Assembly (NCBI GenBank): GCA_963576725.1
Contig: OY755241.1
Location: forward strand, 56,730,484 to 56,794,483
DNA length: 64,000 bases
Direction of reading: 5' to 3'
DNA from: Azorinus chamasolen
Taxonomy: Eukaryota > Mollusca > Bivalvia > Cardiida > Solecurtidae
Translations under genes and position numbers: made by a program
Notes under the pieces: model-generated
Databases searched by the model: none
What the model saw: the letters and a program-made list of their open reading frames with translations, nothing else
What the model was told of the DNA's origin: nothing
Shown here: in pieces, positions 34,701-45,543 of the stretch
Layout: each line of letters starts with the position of its first letter
Numbering within the stretch: the stretch's first letter is position 1

Positions 34701-34795
34701 CAAGTGGAACTTGAGTTAGATATGTTACAGACGGACAGACACACAGACAGCGCCATTCCATAATACGTCCCGTTTTTTTCAAACGGTCGTATAAA
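31745..34795 (+). mobile_element. Satellite-cored element S3, interrupted by S2
   Basis: Units of about 165 bp (AAGTGTTCCAAGTT, TTATCTCAAAGGGTTATG, AATTCTAAGTTAAAAAGGGG, TTCTCTTACCTACAGGTGAA) lie at 31745-32167 and resume at 34204. A different sub-unit is repeated twice at 34440-34735 (GACCTTGACCTTGGA, CATGTCTAGATAAACAT, GGAACTTGAGTTAG). The 3' end is GACAGACACACAGACAG followed by a foldback (ATACG, CCGTTT, loop, AAACGG, CGTAT; about 34763-34792) and AAAAATTCC. Non-coding. Confidence 0.8.
32168..34203 (+). mobile_element. Satellite-cored element S2, copy 1, nested in S3
   Basis: Starts AACAAGAGGGCC with the foldback AGGGCC-AGAAT-GGCCCT and ends with a long foldback at 34170-34203 (outer arm GGTGAGCT, inner GAGCAC-TTT-GTGCTC). 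Between them are about eleven units of 152-172 bp sharing TGCCAAATATGAAAGCT, CTTCCAGTTTCAGAGAAGAA, GGGGCGGGGCCAATTTTGAC and ATAACTTTTGTAGAGGACCT. The flanking S3 units show the empty site (GTT then A5 GG): the insertion is exact, between T and A5, without target duplication. Short frames inside are repeat artefacts. Confidence 0.88.
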
Positions 34796-35394
34796 AATTC
34801 CAATGTTGTTATCTTACTGACAGGTAGTGACTGCTTAATGCAGTGCAAAAGAAATACAAAAAGGTTCTGCATTATACATTAACATTGCATTCTAAATACT
34901 ACCACCTGCTTGCAGAGATTTATGTGCTTCTTCATGTGATCGTTGTTCAAAACAGTTTTCACTGTATAGGTCTACTGTTAAAGCGACGTTAAAATCCATA
35001 ACATTTATTTATTCATTCTGTATAGGTCGGTTCCTTTTGTATAAATGTTGTCTACCAACAAGTTCAACATAGCTCAGCTGGTAATATACCATATGAATTT
35101 TAAAAGCAATACATTGATGAAAATGTGTGCAAGCAGGCATTCTATTGGTCACAAATTCCTTTGTACTACAGTAAAACCTCTCTAACGGCCACTAAATTAC
35201 ATCAAATATTTTGTGTTTAAGGCAGGAATCTGCTTAAAGCTAGGTGAAAGTAAAACAATGCTCCTTTAAGCAGCCACCTGTCCTAAATACCAATAATAAC
35301 ATGATGTAGTGGCCGGTATAGAGAGGTTTATTGTACTCTGATATGTTAATGACATACAAGTATTATTCACTATGCAAATTCTTCTCTTCTTCAG
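34796..35394. other. Non-coding, possible intron
   Basis: AT-rich. TAGCTCAGCTGGTAATA near 35073 mimics a tRNA A box, but no B box follows. GCCAC / GGCCGG pieces near 35190 and 35310 form a weak inverted pair. Confidence 0.35.
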
Positions 35395-35547
35395 GTTGTT
35401 GATGGTGGTACTTCAAACAGTGTCCCAGGAAAAAGTGGATTCTTAATGATGAACATTATTTTTTCTGATATTGTCAAAGACTTGGATGTTCCATCAGTTT
35501 CTAGTGTTGGCTCTAGAGTTTATTATTTGTTTCCTGATTGTCAGTAA
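35395..35547 (+). CDS. Candidate terminal coding exon, 50 codons
   Basis: A pyrimidine tract with AG (CTTCTCTTCTTCAG ending 35394) is followed by 50 codons starting VVDGGTSNSVPGKSG and ending SRVYYLFPDCQ before TAA (35545-35547). The composition is coding-like and the frame is phase 0. It could be the last exon of a small gene beginning at 30235; joined directly the product would be 55 residues. I do not recognise the family, and intermediate exons may be missed. Confidence 0.35.
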   Translation, partial: VVDGGTSNSVPGKSGFLMMNIIFSDIVKDLDVPSVSSVGSRVYYLFPDCQ

Positions 35548-36240
35548 ACTTAAATATGGGTTGGTGCAGATATATATGCAAAGTTTCATAAACAGAGTAG
35601 ACCCTGCTGTTGAAATGGGCTAGTAAACAATTATACTTTTAACAATTTTGAAATTGTTTGGATATACATGCAAGTGTCTTCAAGTATATACATAAAACAT
35701 GTATTTACTAAGTACTCTTAACAGAAGACCTAAACGTTTTAGAATAATAAAATTCACAAGGTTAGTGGTCAACTTCAGTGTTAATTGGAACACACTTTTG
35801 TTTGGTGGAATAAAAGTTCAATTGATATAGGCCTGTATTTGTTATGTCCTTTCATATGATCAGCATTTGTCAATCACAATTTTCCAATGTAAACTGACAG
35901 ATTTACAGTCAACTCTTGTTTACTCAAACTACTGGTAAATTTTATTCAAGTCGATGACGAACAGCTTGAATGATTATATTTTGAAGATTAAGTCCAAAGA
36001 ACCCTGTAGCGAGGACTTTGGCCCAGTCACTTGACGTCTGATCAGGATCCATACTGTTTGCTCTTTGAATAGTTATTGCTGCTAGGTTAATTTGAAAGCA
36101 TTACTATGGTACAGAATATAACTTGAGCAGAATGTTTAAATCATGTATACACAGTTCTGAGCAAGTTTGAGATAACACGAGTCTACTGTATTGTAGGGTT
36201 AAGTGAGCTAAAGACTAATATTTTATTAAATGCTATTGAT
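35548..36240. other. No gene seen; MITE fragments
   Basis: AAACAGAGTAGACCCTG at 35592 and GTCTGATCAGGATCCATACTG at 36037 are MITE-family pieces. Rest AT-rich. Confidence 0.4.
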
Positions 36241-36252
36241 CAGTTAAGACTT

Positions 36253-36355
36253 AAACTTACACAAGACATGGGCAATGTCAGAGAGATTCAAATGTAGGAA
36301 GAAGACAAACTTACACAAGACATGGGCAATGTCAGAGAGATTCAAATGTAGGAAG
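36253..36355. repeat. 54-bp direct tandem duplication
   Basis: AAACTTACACAAGACATGGG begins at 36253 and 36307, and the unit through TTCAAATGTAGGAAG is repeated without visible change. Confidence 0.85.
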
Positions 36356-36800
36356 TCATGAGTGCTAAAACACCCCAACCCAAAACAGAAAAGATGAGGT
36401 TATGTGCAACATGCTTAACATGAAAACTAACTACAGATGAAAACTAACTACATATATATATATAATTATACTATCAAAGAAAAACTGCAGGGTGCATGGT
36501 TGCTCAAAGACCACAACATCTATCCATCTACCTTGCTGATATGTTACAAAGCACCATAACATACAACAGAGGGTAGTTAATGGGTTCTTTCAAAAGGCAA
36601 TTCAATTTGTATAATGTGCAGGCGATATATGCCTTCAAATTATTTTCGTATGGTTTGATATTAAAAAGCGTTCGCGAAAGTTACCGATACTACCCAGTAT
36701 GTGGAATCAGTTTTTAAAATTCATTTGAAACCGCACGTGTTTTATACCGGCCTAAAACCGTTACTTCGAGACCGTTTGATTGTTTAACACCGGCTGCCAG

Positions 36801-37162
36801 ATGTCGCGAAACGGCAAATACTACGTTAAAAAGCTTGACAAGTCTGCTTCAAGGTTGTCAAAGAATATATTTTTGTTGAAGCAAAGTAAAACAGACAATA
36901 ACATCGAACATGTAAGCATAAGATTTGGCTGCATCGGGGTCAGGTGACAATAATACTATTAGTCCTTCGAGATCGAGCCAGGCTACTGCAATCTCAAATG
37001 ATGGGTTTATTCCACCACCAACATTGCATCCAGCCCCTCAATCAACAGTTTCGTCATGTCCTACAGATATATTAGACAGTTATGCAGAACTCAGTGCTAA
37101 GCCTATAGAACCCCAATCTGATACTATTAGTGTGAGTGAGTTGAATTCATGCCCACCTGACA
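36801..37162 (+). pseudogene. Unrecognised coding fragment, frameshifted and cut off
   Basis: ATG at 36801 opens MSRNGKYYVKKLDKSASRLS and continues to EHVSIRF, with a possible donor (CATGTAAGC) near 36911. One frame over, from 36925, a Ser/Pro-rich stretch reads AASGSGDNNTISPSRSS, then PPPTLHPAPQS and ends NSCPPDI near 37160, where a PLE-B 3' end begins. It looks like the N-terminal part of a protein whose remainder was displaced. The family is unknown. Confidence 0.3.
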
Positions 37163-37169
37163 TATGCGT

Positions 37170-37296
37170 CTTGTATGTGACTTTCTACTGTATGTGTGTG
37201 TATGTGTATAAATTGCTATGCTTTCTGTAGGTATTTTGGTGATGGTGGCGTTTTGTGTGTCGCTTTTCCTGCTTGACTTCACTACTTTTTCATATT
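37170..37296 (+). mobile_element. Penelope-like subfamily B, extreme 3' end
   Basis: TATGTGTGTGTATGTG, then GCTATGCTTTCTGTAGG, TATTTTGGTGATGGTGGCG and CTGCTTGACTTCACTACTTT match the last about 110 bp of the subfamily B 3' UTR. Diverged and lacking the structured core. Confidence 0.6.
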
Positions 37297-37536
37297 ATAA
37301 ATTGTTTACCTTTTCCTAATCTCGTTTCGTATGAAATGGTTGACGGGGTCTTATTCGGTTTAATATAACTCATTTACCTATCTCCCTTTCCCCGATTTCG
37401 TTTTGTAGGAAAAGGTTGGTCGTCAACGGGGTCTCATTCGGGTTTATTAGATACGTTTGGCTTTAATCTTATTCGTCAAAGTGACGCATCTTAATGGCAC
37501 TGTAAACAGAGCAGACCTAGACCTAAGGACTCGCAT

Positions 37537-38047
37537 AAGTCATCTGATCAGGTCTGGTTGTTGATAGAATTATATAGCTCTATTTGCATGTTTGATATGC
37601 AAAGTCATCTGATCAGGTCTGGTTGTTGATAGAATTATATAGCTCTATTTGCATGTTTGATATGCAAATGTAAAACGTTACCTGATAATATTTAAACAAT
37701 AATTATTTATTCATGAATATTAATCAGGTGGAAGTACACTGTGTTAACAACAATTGCTTGTAAAACTTCGTACATGAATGCTTTTTCATGAACAACTGTA
37801 TGCATTAATGTGTATGTATATGTTATGCTCTTTGTATATGGAGGATATTAAAGTGCTGCTACTACTACTTTAAACAATAATTATTTATTCATGAATATTA
37901 ATCAGGTGGAAGTACACTGTGTTAACAACAATTGCTTGTAAAACTTCGTACATGAATGCTTTTTCATGAACACCTGTATGCATTAATGTGTATGTATATG
38001 TTATGCTCTTTGTATATGGAGGATATTAAAGTGCTGCTACTACTACT
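37537..38047. repeat. Two successive direct tandem duplications (65 bp and 178 bp periods)
   Basis: AAGTCATCTGATCAGGTCTG at 37537 and 37602 (65 bp). TTTAAACAATAATTATTTAT at 37691 and 37869 (178 bp), each unit including AATCAGGTGGAAGTACACTG and GGAGGATATTAAAGTGCTGC and ending in CTACTACTACT. Copies are almost identical (AACAACTGT against AACACCTGT). Confidence 0.9.
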
Positions 38048-38570
38048 ACTGTTATCTATATAATTTATTATTTATTATAACTTATTTCTGTTACGTGTAC
38101 ATGTCGACCGGAAGTTTTCGAGTTTCAATTTGAACTGGCTTATTATGTAGAAAAGTTGGTCTTCTGCTTTCAGTTTTTTTCGGATCACCTTCAATAAATG
38201 TGGATTTTAAGCATGTGAGCGTAGATATTACAGTTAATGAGCAGTTTCAAATAAAATCGACATTCACAAATAACGTCCTTGATATGCAGGTAGATCGGAA
38301 AACGAGTATAGCTGCGGTAATAGGTAAGCTTATTAGGACGATAAATCAGTATTGAGCTAGAGTCGTTGAGCGTTATCGACATCCGGCCTGCACATACAAT
38401 ACATTTCCAATATTTAGGAATCCATTCTACATTCTTGAGACAAAGCTCTTGGACACCCCAAGAACCTGCCGCTATGAAAACCTAGCCTCAAGCATTCCAA
38501 TGCCCCATTTCATCTCATTTTCGCTTAGATGACGTCTAACTTGTCGATCTGCCATAGCTTACGTAAAATT
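38048..38570. other. No gene seen
   Basis: Unique AT-rich sequence without supported features. Confidence 0.35.
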
Positions 38571-38574
38571 CAAT

Positions 38575-38705
38575 TCAAAATTCTGAAGAGCGGTGATCCC
38601 CCGAAAGCAAAAATTGCAACACAAAAGGAGAAAATTGCAGACTCGGTTTTATTGAGTCTGTTAATCAACAGTAATTGAAAGTGCAACACTGCTCACGCCC
38701 CTTAA
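38575..38705 (-). repeat. D-family fragment
   Basis: TTCTGAAGAGCGGTGATCCC, AAAGCAAAAATTGCAACAC, GACTCGGTTTTATTGAGTCT, AAAGTGCAACACTGCTCACG correspond to the distal half of the D unit. It ends abruptly at CCCCTTAAAC. Confidence 0.7.
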
Positions 38706-40285
38706 ACTTTTCACAGGGATTTCTTTCTCCGTGCTACGCACCATGGGTACCAGTAGCTGGTGTTCCAGATTCTGTGGTTTCTTTGAGCAGATTAGCTGCT
38801 TCTCCGAGGAGAGAAACAGCTCTCCCGCTGATTGCTCATTTTTACCTAGGAATGAAATCGATGAATTGCTAGAGTAAGTTTTCATAAGGCTTATTAACAA
38901 GTCTAGGTAACCTGTTAATTATATTGACTTGAACTAAATTTGATCGATAAATTAGGGCTTATTAACAAGTTTAGGTAACCTGTTAAGTATATTGACTTGA
39001 ACTAAATTTGATCTAGGTTTACAAATATAATCTATTTAGAGTTTGCAAGTGGTTTGACAAATTTAATCAATTTTTGTGCTCTTATGGTTTCTCTATTGCT
39101 CAACATATTTATCAAACCAACTGATAAGTAGATTTCCAAGACAGAAATATCTATATAGTTAATTTATTTACAACTGAATTGATCGGCTCAAACCAGGACC
39201 TGTAAAGAAGGTCTCCAGTAAAATCGGACCGGGTCAAATTGATCTCTTTTTAATATTTGATTAAACTTAGAATGTAATCTAAAATGAATCAAAAGACTAA
39301 TTTACAATTAACCTGCCACCTGCTGGAATGCTAGTCACACCACACAAATTATACCAATACATATGTCCAAACCCTATATGTGAATTGCGAAATAATTATT
39401 AATAGACCGTATTTTAATAATAATTAACTATCTTTATTAAAATACAAAATTCTTATTCAATTTTGTAAAAAAATGTTTAAAATAAGTGTGCCCCTGTTTA
39501 ATACGTCTGATACGTTAAAACTAGATCAAGCATGGTAAATTATATTTCAATACACACATTGCAAAATCAATACGACCGGTTTTAAGGCAAATATCGCACA
39601 AATGAACAATATTGATTTAAAGTGAAATATTAAGTTTCACATCAGACACGTTATATGAAAAGCATATTCGCGAAAACACATTTTTTCAGTAAAAGAGTGC
39701 TATAATATGAACTTATTAAAACGTGTACAGATCGACCAATTGAACAACCTTTGCCTTTGGTTTTTCTTCGGCTGTAAACCTTTATGCTACATTTAAATTC
39801 AATAGTTTATGATTTTCCCGAAAACTGGAGATCGATTTGTGTCCTTTTTAATTGGAATCTTAAAACGGACACTTTATGCTATTTAGGTATGAAGGGAAAA
39901 CGATCTACAACTATTTTCGTATTTTTTCAGTTTTAAGTATCTTAGAAATGCAATTAGCGTAGAACCAGTGATACACAAAATAAAAATGATTTTCAAAAGT
40001 TAAATTGTTGATAAGTGTCCGACTTTATGCGACTCTTACAAACATTTGCAAAACAGAGGAGATTGGAGATAAATCAAACAGAAATAGGTGGTGATTCCTC
40101 TTTTCATAATATAAACGAAAACATACCGGAAATGAAACCCATTATAAAGTTTAAACAATTTGTCTTAAAAGCATTAAAGATTAAAACTGGCATTTTGTGG
40201 AACTTGAAGGGGTTTGCAATGCCCATATAATGATTAAACAACAATCTATTCGACATATACGTGAAGTACATATTCATAATAAATG
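38706..40285. other. Mostly unique AT-rich sequence
   Basis: A 60-70 bp segment (GGCTTATTAACAAGT, TAGGTAACCTGTTAA, TATATTGACTTGAACTAAAT) is tandemly repeated at 38887-39012. A possible frame at 40015-40230 (SDFMRLLQTFAKQRR, PEMKPIIKFKQFVLKALKIK) precedes the PLE-B fragment; no family recognised. Confidence 0.35.
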
Positions 40286-40286
40286 A

Positions 40287-40425
40287 AAAAGTAGTAAAGT
40301 CAAGCAGGCAAGACGCAACCACCACCAAAACACCGATAGATAGCATATCACACACACACACACGCACATACACTAGATGAACACAGAAAACATTAACAAA
40401 CACACAAGTACTAGAGTAAAAAAGA
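40287..40425 (-). mobile_element. Penelope-like subfamily B 3' fragment
   Basis: GAAAAAGTAGTAAAGTCAAG, CAGGCAAGACGCAACCACC, CACCGATAGATAGCAT and the ACACAC tract, then GATGAACACAGAAAACA. Only the last 140 bp of the element; core absent. Confidence 0.75.
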
Positions 40426-40510
40426 TCAAATTTGTACACTGCGTTCATTCATTCTTACAGTAATCCAACCTCACTCTCATTTCTACTATATTTATATCAG
40501 TTACAACCAT

Positions 40511-40590
40511 GATAGCAAACGCCGTTGGCTCGACGCTGGCCAAACGTCATTAGACGTTGGGCTAACGTCGAGCCAACAGCGTTTGCTATC
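40511..40590. repeat. 80-bp near-perfect hairpin
   Basis: The arm GATAGCAAACGCCGTTGGCT at 40511 and its complement ending at 40590 pair over about 25 bases with one mismatch. Inside, CCAAACGTC-ATTAG-GACGTTGG-type pairing continues the stem. No coding potential. Could be a foldback element or a small-RNA precursor. Confidence 0.85.
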
Positions 40591-40970
40591 TGGGAAGTAC
40601 AATGATTTCAGTATAAAATTAATCGAAGTTAGTTCCACCAGTCCTAGTATTTTCACTTTAAACTTCCAACCTTCATGCAATACGCAAGATAATATTAAAA
40701 TGTTATAAAAAAAAGTTATTTTGCGGTTCGGTAGAGATCTAGGTATTTAGCCATATTCATCTAAAAAATCTGCAAAAAAATAAGTGCTTTGCCTTCTGAA
40801 CTGTTAATTTACTGAAAAGTTCAAATTGTAAATCGAAATTTGATCAATAATGTAGGCTATTATGAGGTCCCCTGTACGACTTGATTTGGTCCAATTTGAC
40901 CCTGGATCATACAGAACACTCAAAAGTCGAAAATTAAAATATCCAAAAGCGAAAGTTCAATCATTTTCTT
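40591..40970. other. No gene seen
   Basis: AT-rich sequence leading into the truncated PLE-A copy. Confidence 0.35.
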
Positions 40971-40984
40971 ATTGATCGAATTCT

Positions 40985-42290
40985 AAATAATACAAAAGAC
41001 AATTTGAAGCAGGAAATTATTAATACCAAGTCATACATTTCAGTTACTACTGACTAAAAGACCATCGTTTCAGACCATGTCAAAAAGTGTGAACAACTTG
41101 GAACCGATATTAAAATTACACAACATAAACTTCCTACAATGTATTGGTTACCAAAACTACATAAAAACATACAAGGCGCGTTTCATTGCAAATTCTAGTC
41201 ATGTACAACTACTAAATTGTCTATACTTTTGACTTCTTGTTTAACGAAGATAAAGGAACATGTAAAATTCTACTGTGATAAGACTTATGAAAATTCTGGA
41301 ATTAATCTCTTCTGGTCTATTAAGAACTCTTCAGAAGTCTTAAACAAACTTAAGAACAAAAAGTATATTGCATCCACTGTAAGCACGTACGATTTTTCTA
41401 CTCTGTACACAACTCTTCCTCATATTTTAATTAAGGATAAGCTTACTAACTTAATCCAGAAAGTATTTGCCCGGGAAAAACATCATTCTTGGCATGTAAT
41501 GCTAAAAAAGCTTTCTTTACTGACGAGCAAATGAAATATTACACCAATTGGACTTGCTCAGAAGTTTGCGAATCACCTACCTTTCTTTTGGATAACATAT
41601 TTGTACGTTATGGGAATATATATATATATACCGTCAGGTAATTGGTATTCCTATTGGTACGAATTGTCCAACACTTGTCGCAGATTTGTTTTTGTACTAC
41701 TATGAGAGATTTCATGTTGCGTTTGAATCCTCAATCACAAGAAGATGTTTAAAATCCTTCAATGAAACTTGTCGATATTTGGATGATATTTTTAACTTAG
41801 TACTCTATGAAGGCGACCTCTTAAATCCAGAAATGGAAGGAGAACGTCGGATATCTGTACTATTTCGTTTTTGTCGTACCCTTTATTACTTTTCTACAGT
41901 TACTGTTTGCAGCTCAATCATTGAGTACACTAGCGATAGGTGGATACAGTTTGTTGACTTAAATGTTTTCGTTATACATGCACTTTACCACTGTATTTGC
42001 CGTCGCGGTTGTTGTAGATTAGTCGGAGAGGGGATACGTTTATTTACACTGTATTTTAGGGTGGGGATGGAATAAGTGTGAGGTTGGGCGCCCATAAACC
42101 GGTTTAACTCCCCCCAGTGACTTTTGTCACTGACCGTTCCAAGGCGGTACTTCCATCTTCCCCCTATTGTATGTTTGTTTGTCTTTGTGCGTCTCTTGAT
42201 GTTTTTATAGTTATGTACATTTGCTGTTTCCTTGTGTTGCTGTTCGGGCGACTGTTTGTTCTGTATGTGGTGTTTCCTGCATGACACACT
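40985..42290 (+). pseudogene. Penelope-like subfamily A copy with internal deletion
   Basis: Coding resumes at LKQEIINTKSYISVTTD (stop in place of E), HVKKCEQLGTDIKITQHKL and YWLPKLHKN. The frame then reads SILLTSCLTK to DFSTLYTTLP (41220-41510), and after a frameshift IGIPIGTN (here IGT instead of MGT), then CRYLDDIFNL. At 41800 the sequence jumps from the residue after IFNL straight to the 3' UTR segment TACTCTATGAAGGCGACCTC, deleting the whole C-terminal half. The 3' UTR core is intact near 42085-42155. It ends at CCTGCATGAC (42285). Confidence 0.8.
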
Positions 42291-43325
42291 TACGGGTGAA
42301 GAAAAAAACTTTAATTGTAAAATAAAGCACAACCCCGCATGCAATTTCGAATATGCTCTTGTAATAAATAATGTACGATGCATTTTCGTTGAAAGTATTT
42401 TCTTCAATGTAAGAAGGAATCACATTTTGACATGCAAAGAATCGTTAAGCAAACTGTTCAATACCACAATGAATGATGCATTTATCATGAAGCAAACTGA
42501 AATGCCACAATGCATGATGCGTTTAACATGAATCAAACTGAAATGCAACTAAGCATGATGCATTGACGTTCATCGTCCTCCATGAAATCGCCTTGTATTT
42601 ATTTTTCCTTCTCAGTTTCTAAAATGTCGGTGTAGAAACGCTCAATGCTTACAACGTCACGTAATATATGACGTTACTTCTTTTACCGTTTCAGTTTATA
42701 TATTGAGTGAGTATTGACATCGTTACTAACGTTGTGTTGTCTGGAGGGGAGACTTACTTAAACAGTTTGACTTGGTTGGATACGCGTGAGGTACCCCTGA
42801 ATCATGGGCTTCTGGCCGTTCAAAGCGGTACCCCTCATTCATTCTACCCTAAATGCAGATGCCTGTATGGTAAAAATGACTGCCTTTTTCTCATCGATTC
42901 GTGGCTCGCGTATTTTTTTCTCGTGCTGGATGAAAATTTAGTTTCAAGACGGAATACGTTCGTGTCCGATAAAAAGAAAGTATTTAGCCAGAAAAAATGC
43001 GCAAGAAAGGGTAAGACTGTCACAATGTACCCATTTTCCTTATTGCTCTATAAACTACAACATTTTACATAAAAATATATTAGATCTACTTGCACTCAGT
43101 TTTTCCCTATTTTAATCCAGCCGACAACACTCTTCCATTTTTTTGTTTTAATCTATGCCATGTAGACGTTTGTCGAATGACGTCAGAAAAATGAGGACTA
43201 CAGTCTAATACAAAAGTCTGTTCAAATTGACGGTCTTCGAAAATTTCTGGATCCAATTAATGAAATGATTATCCAATTTACGTCCCATTAGATGTCCTTT
43301 GTTTTTTTAGGTTCCACGGATAATT
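42291..43325. other. Non-coding; 5' flank of pogo copy 2
   Basis: Imperfect repeats of AACTGAAATGC with A.CATGATGCATT at 42440-42570. Near 42622-42637, AAATGTCGGTGTAGAA is the exact reverse complement of 44243-44258. A 121-codon frame at 42707-43072 has no recognisable motif. Confidence 0.35.
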
Positions 43326-43329
43326 ATCA

Positions 43330-45543
43330 AATATCGACGGTACTCTAATGAGGCACTTGTAAATGCTTACAAGTCCGTCAAAGTCAATCATGCATCAGTT
43401 GAGAGGGCTGCGAAGATGTATGGCGTACCCGCACATACACTACGGGACAGGGTGAAGGGAAATGTAAACCCTTTAAATTTTGTAGTGGGCGGAGAGACAA
43501 CATTTACTAGAGAAGAAGAAGAGTCTCTAGTAGAATATGCTGAGACTATGGCAAATCTAGGATACGGTTTGAGCAACGTGAGGCTCCAACATCTGGGCGG
43601 GGAAATGGCATTTCATGTGCAAAGGAAGAAAAATAATAAACCCATGAGTAACAACTGATTGTACGGTTTTCTAACCCGTTGGAGAGGGCGCCTGGCTTCC
43701 GTGAATCCTAGGAAATTAGATAGCAACAGAGCCATATCATCAACTTCAGAAATAATCAAATCATATTTCAACAATTTAGAAGTTTTTGTTAATATGGAAA
43801 AATAGTCAAACAGGGAGAGCCACACACGAAATGACACCGCACCAAACACCATCTAACAAGAAACGGTAAAGCCACAAGACAAAACATAACAGGACGCATA
43901 TCAAGACGAAACACATTAAACATTAAGCATATTAAGCAACAAAATTGACCGTAGGCTGAAAGCAGGAGTGCCGCCTTGGAACGGCCAGCAGCCAAAAACA
44001 ATAAAAAAAAAAGGGCTACTGGGGGACTTAAACCTGGTTTACGGGTACCCAACCTCGTCCTTATCCCACTTTCACCAAAGTCAAAATGTAAATAAAATTC
44101 CCCCTCCAGACAACACCACAACGTGCATAACGATGTCTGCCAAAATGAAAATGATTTGAAAATAAACGTTAGAGGTAAACAAGCGACGTCATCATGTAAA
44201 TGACGTCATAATTTAAAAGTACGGGAAAACTATTTGAAACACTTCTACACCGACATTTAATTAAAGATAAATCGCAAGAAGATACAATTACTAGTGGATA
44301 TTAAGCATGCTAAGCATGCAAAACTGTTTTGTATAACTTAAGCAACAAACCACAATTTGTTTACAATATTGACGAGACCAGTCTGCAGCCAGAACATAGA
44401 CCACAAAATGTCATAGCAAACCCACAATTTAAAACACGAGCTGACACAAGCAATAATTTCTCCACGTAGCACAACTACCACTTTGATGAGCTGTGTTAAT
44501 GCCATTGGGAACGCACTCCCTCCATATTTTGTCTTTAAAGGAAAAAGACTTAATCCTGAACTCATGAAAGGTGCGGTGCCTCTGCTGGGTCTAATTAGTC
44601 ATTGTCAGAGTCAGGGTGGTCAAATGCAGATATATTTCAAACATACTTTAAAGATCATTTTCTCCCCTATGCACGACCTTCTTCATCAGACACACAGCCT
44701 ATTCTTGTCATATACGATGGCCACGCATCACACAAAACCCCCAATATAATTAAATGGGCAAAAGAGCAGAACACAGAACATAGTTTTATTCGTACTTCCT
44801 GCCCACACTTCACACATTCTACAACCTCTCGACGTGTCCGTGTTTGGTCCATTTAAAAACTTTTACTATGCAGAATGTTCTCTCTTTATGCAGAGAAATG
44901 TTGGAAGGGTTAGTACAAAATATGACGAGTGCACTAGCCTGCAAGGCTTTCTTGAAAGCTATGTCACCACATAATATTCAAAGTGGGTTGAGGTAGACAG
45001 GCATATTCCATATCAATAGACATGCCGTTGCCGACGAACAACTCTTTCCTTGTGAAAATTTCAGAGAAGAAAGACCCAGGGAAAAGGTTACTGCCATTAA
45101 AAGGGGAAAAGAAGCAGTGGAAGATTTCCTCAGACTCGAAGAAGACCAACAAATACACGAAACTGTGATGAGATACGACAGTTGCAAAAAGAAGAAATCT
45201 TGTCCTATGGCAAATGCGTCGGGGAAAGAAATTACGGGGGACAGATACATGAAATACATTGAAATAATCGGTTGTTCTACAGACAAAAACACGACAGCAG
45301 ACCCTAAACCATAAAAGTGTACATGTTGAAAATGATTCCGACTCTGATATTGATGAAATTGACGATGAAGACAAATGCTGTGTATGTGGGAAAATATCAC
45401 CTCCAAATCTCAATAAATGTCAAAATATCAAAATTGTTAACTGGGCTCAGTGTGATGAAGGTAGTCACTGGGTCCATTTAGCATTTTGTACAGAAATCGG
45501 AGTTGTCAGACGATACTCTTCGTTTCTGTGCAAACATTGTTAA
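43330..45543 (+). pseudogene. pogo-type transposase with C-terminal PHD finger, copy 2, split by an insertion
   Basis: HTH_psq: YSNEALVNAYKSVKVNHASV...KMYGVPAHTLRDRVKGNV (43330-43460). Second HTH: EEEESLVEYAETMANLGYGL. The sequence is interrupted at about 43793-44160. The DDE core resumes with NKPQFVYNIDETS (about 44340), APYFVF-like PPYFVFKGKRL (44518), VIYDGHASHKTPN (44710) and LQPLDVSVFGPFKNF (third Asp at 44831-44833). The C-terminal PHD-like finger (45370-45543) has CCVCGKISP, WAQCDEGSHWVHLAFC and FLCKHC before TAA. Several frameshifts and stops. It differs strongly from the 16.5-kb copy, so the two represent separate subfamilies sharing one architecture. Confidence 0.75.
43793..44160 (-). 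mobile_element. Penelope-like subfamily C 3' fragment inside pogo copy 2
   Basis: On the minus strand: GAGGTTGGGTACCCGTAAACC, AGGTTTAAGTCCCCCAGTAG, a long T tract, GGCTGCTGGCCGTTCCAAGG, CGGCACTCC. It has the same order of motifs as subfamilies A and B but diverged elsewhere. The CCAGTAGCC/GGCTGCTGG hairpin pairs over nine positions. It separates the N-terminal and catalytic parts of the transposase. Confidence 0.65.

Noticed and set aside
35071..35100. tRNA A-box-like TAGCTCAGCTGGTAATA
   Set aside because: No B box or acceptor pairing follows within tRNA distance.
42060..42160. Hammerhead ribozyme in the PLE 3' module
   Set aside because: PLEs often carry hammerheads, but I find neither the CTGATGA nor the GAAA core in these nine copies; only CTGACCG occurs.
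42707..43072. 121-codon frame upstream of pogo copy 2
   Set aside because: No domain, no homologous frame at pogo copy 1; probably chance.
44964..45413. Minus-strand frames of 142-149 codons rich in Phe/Ser
   Set aside because: Antisense to the Lys/Glu-rich linker and PHD region of pogo copy 2.
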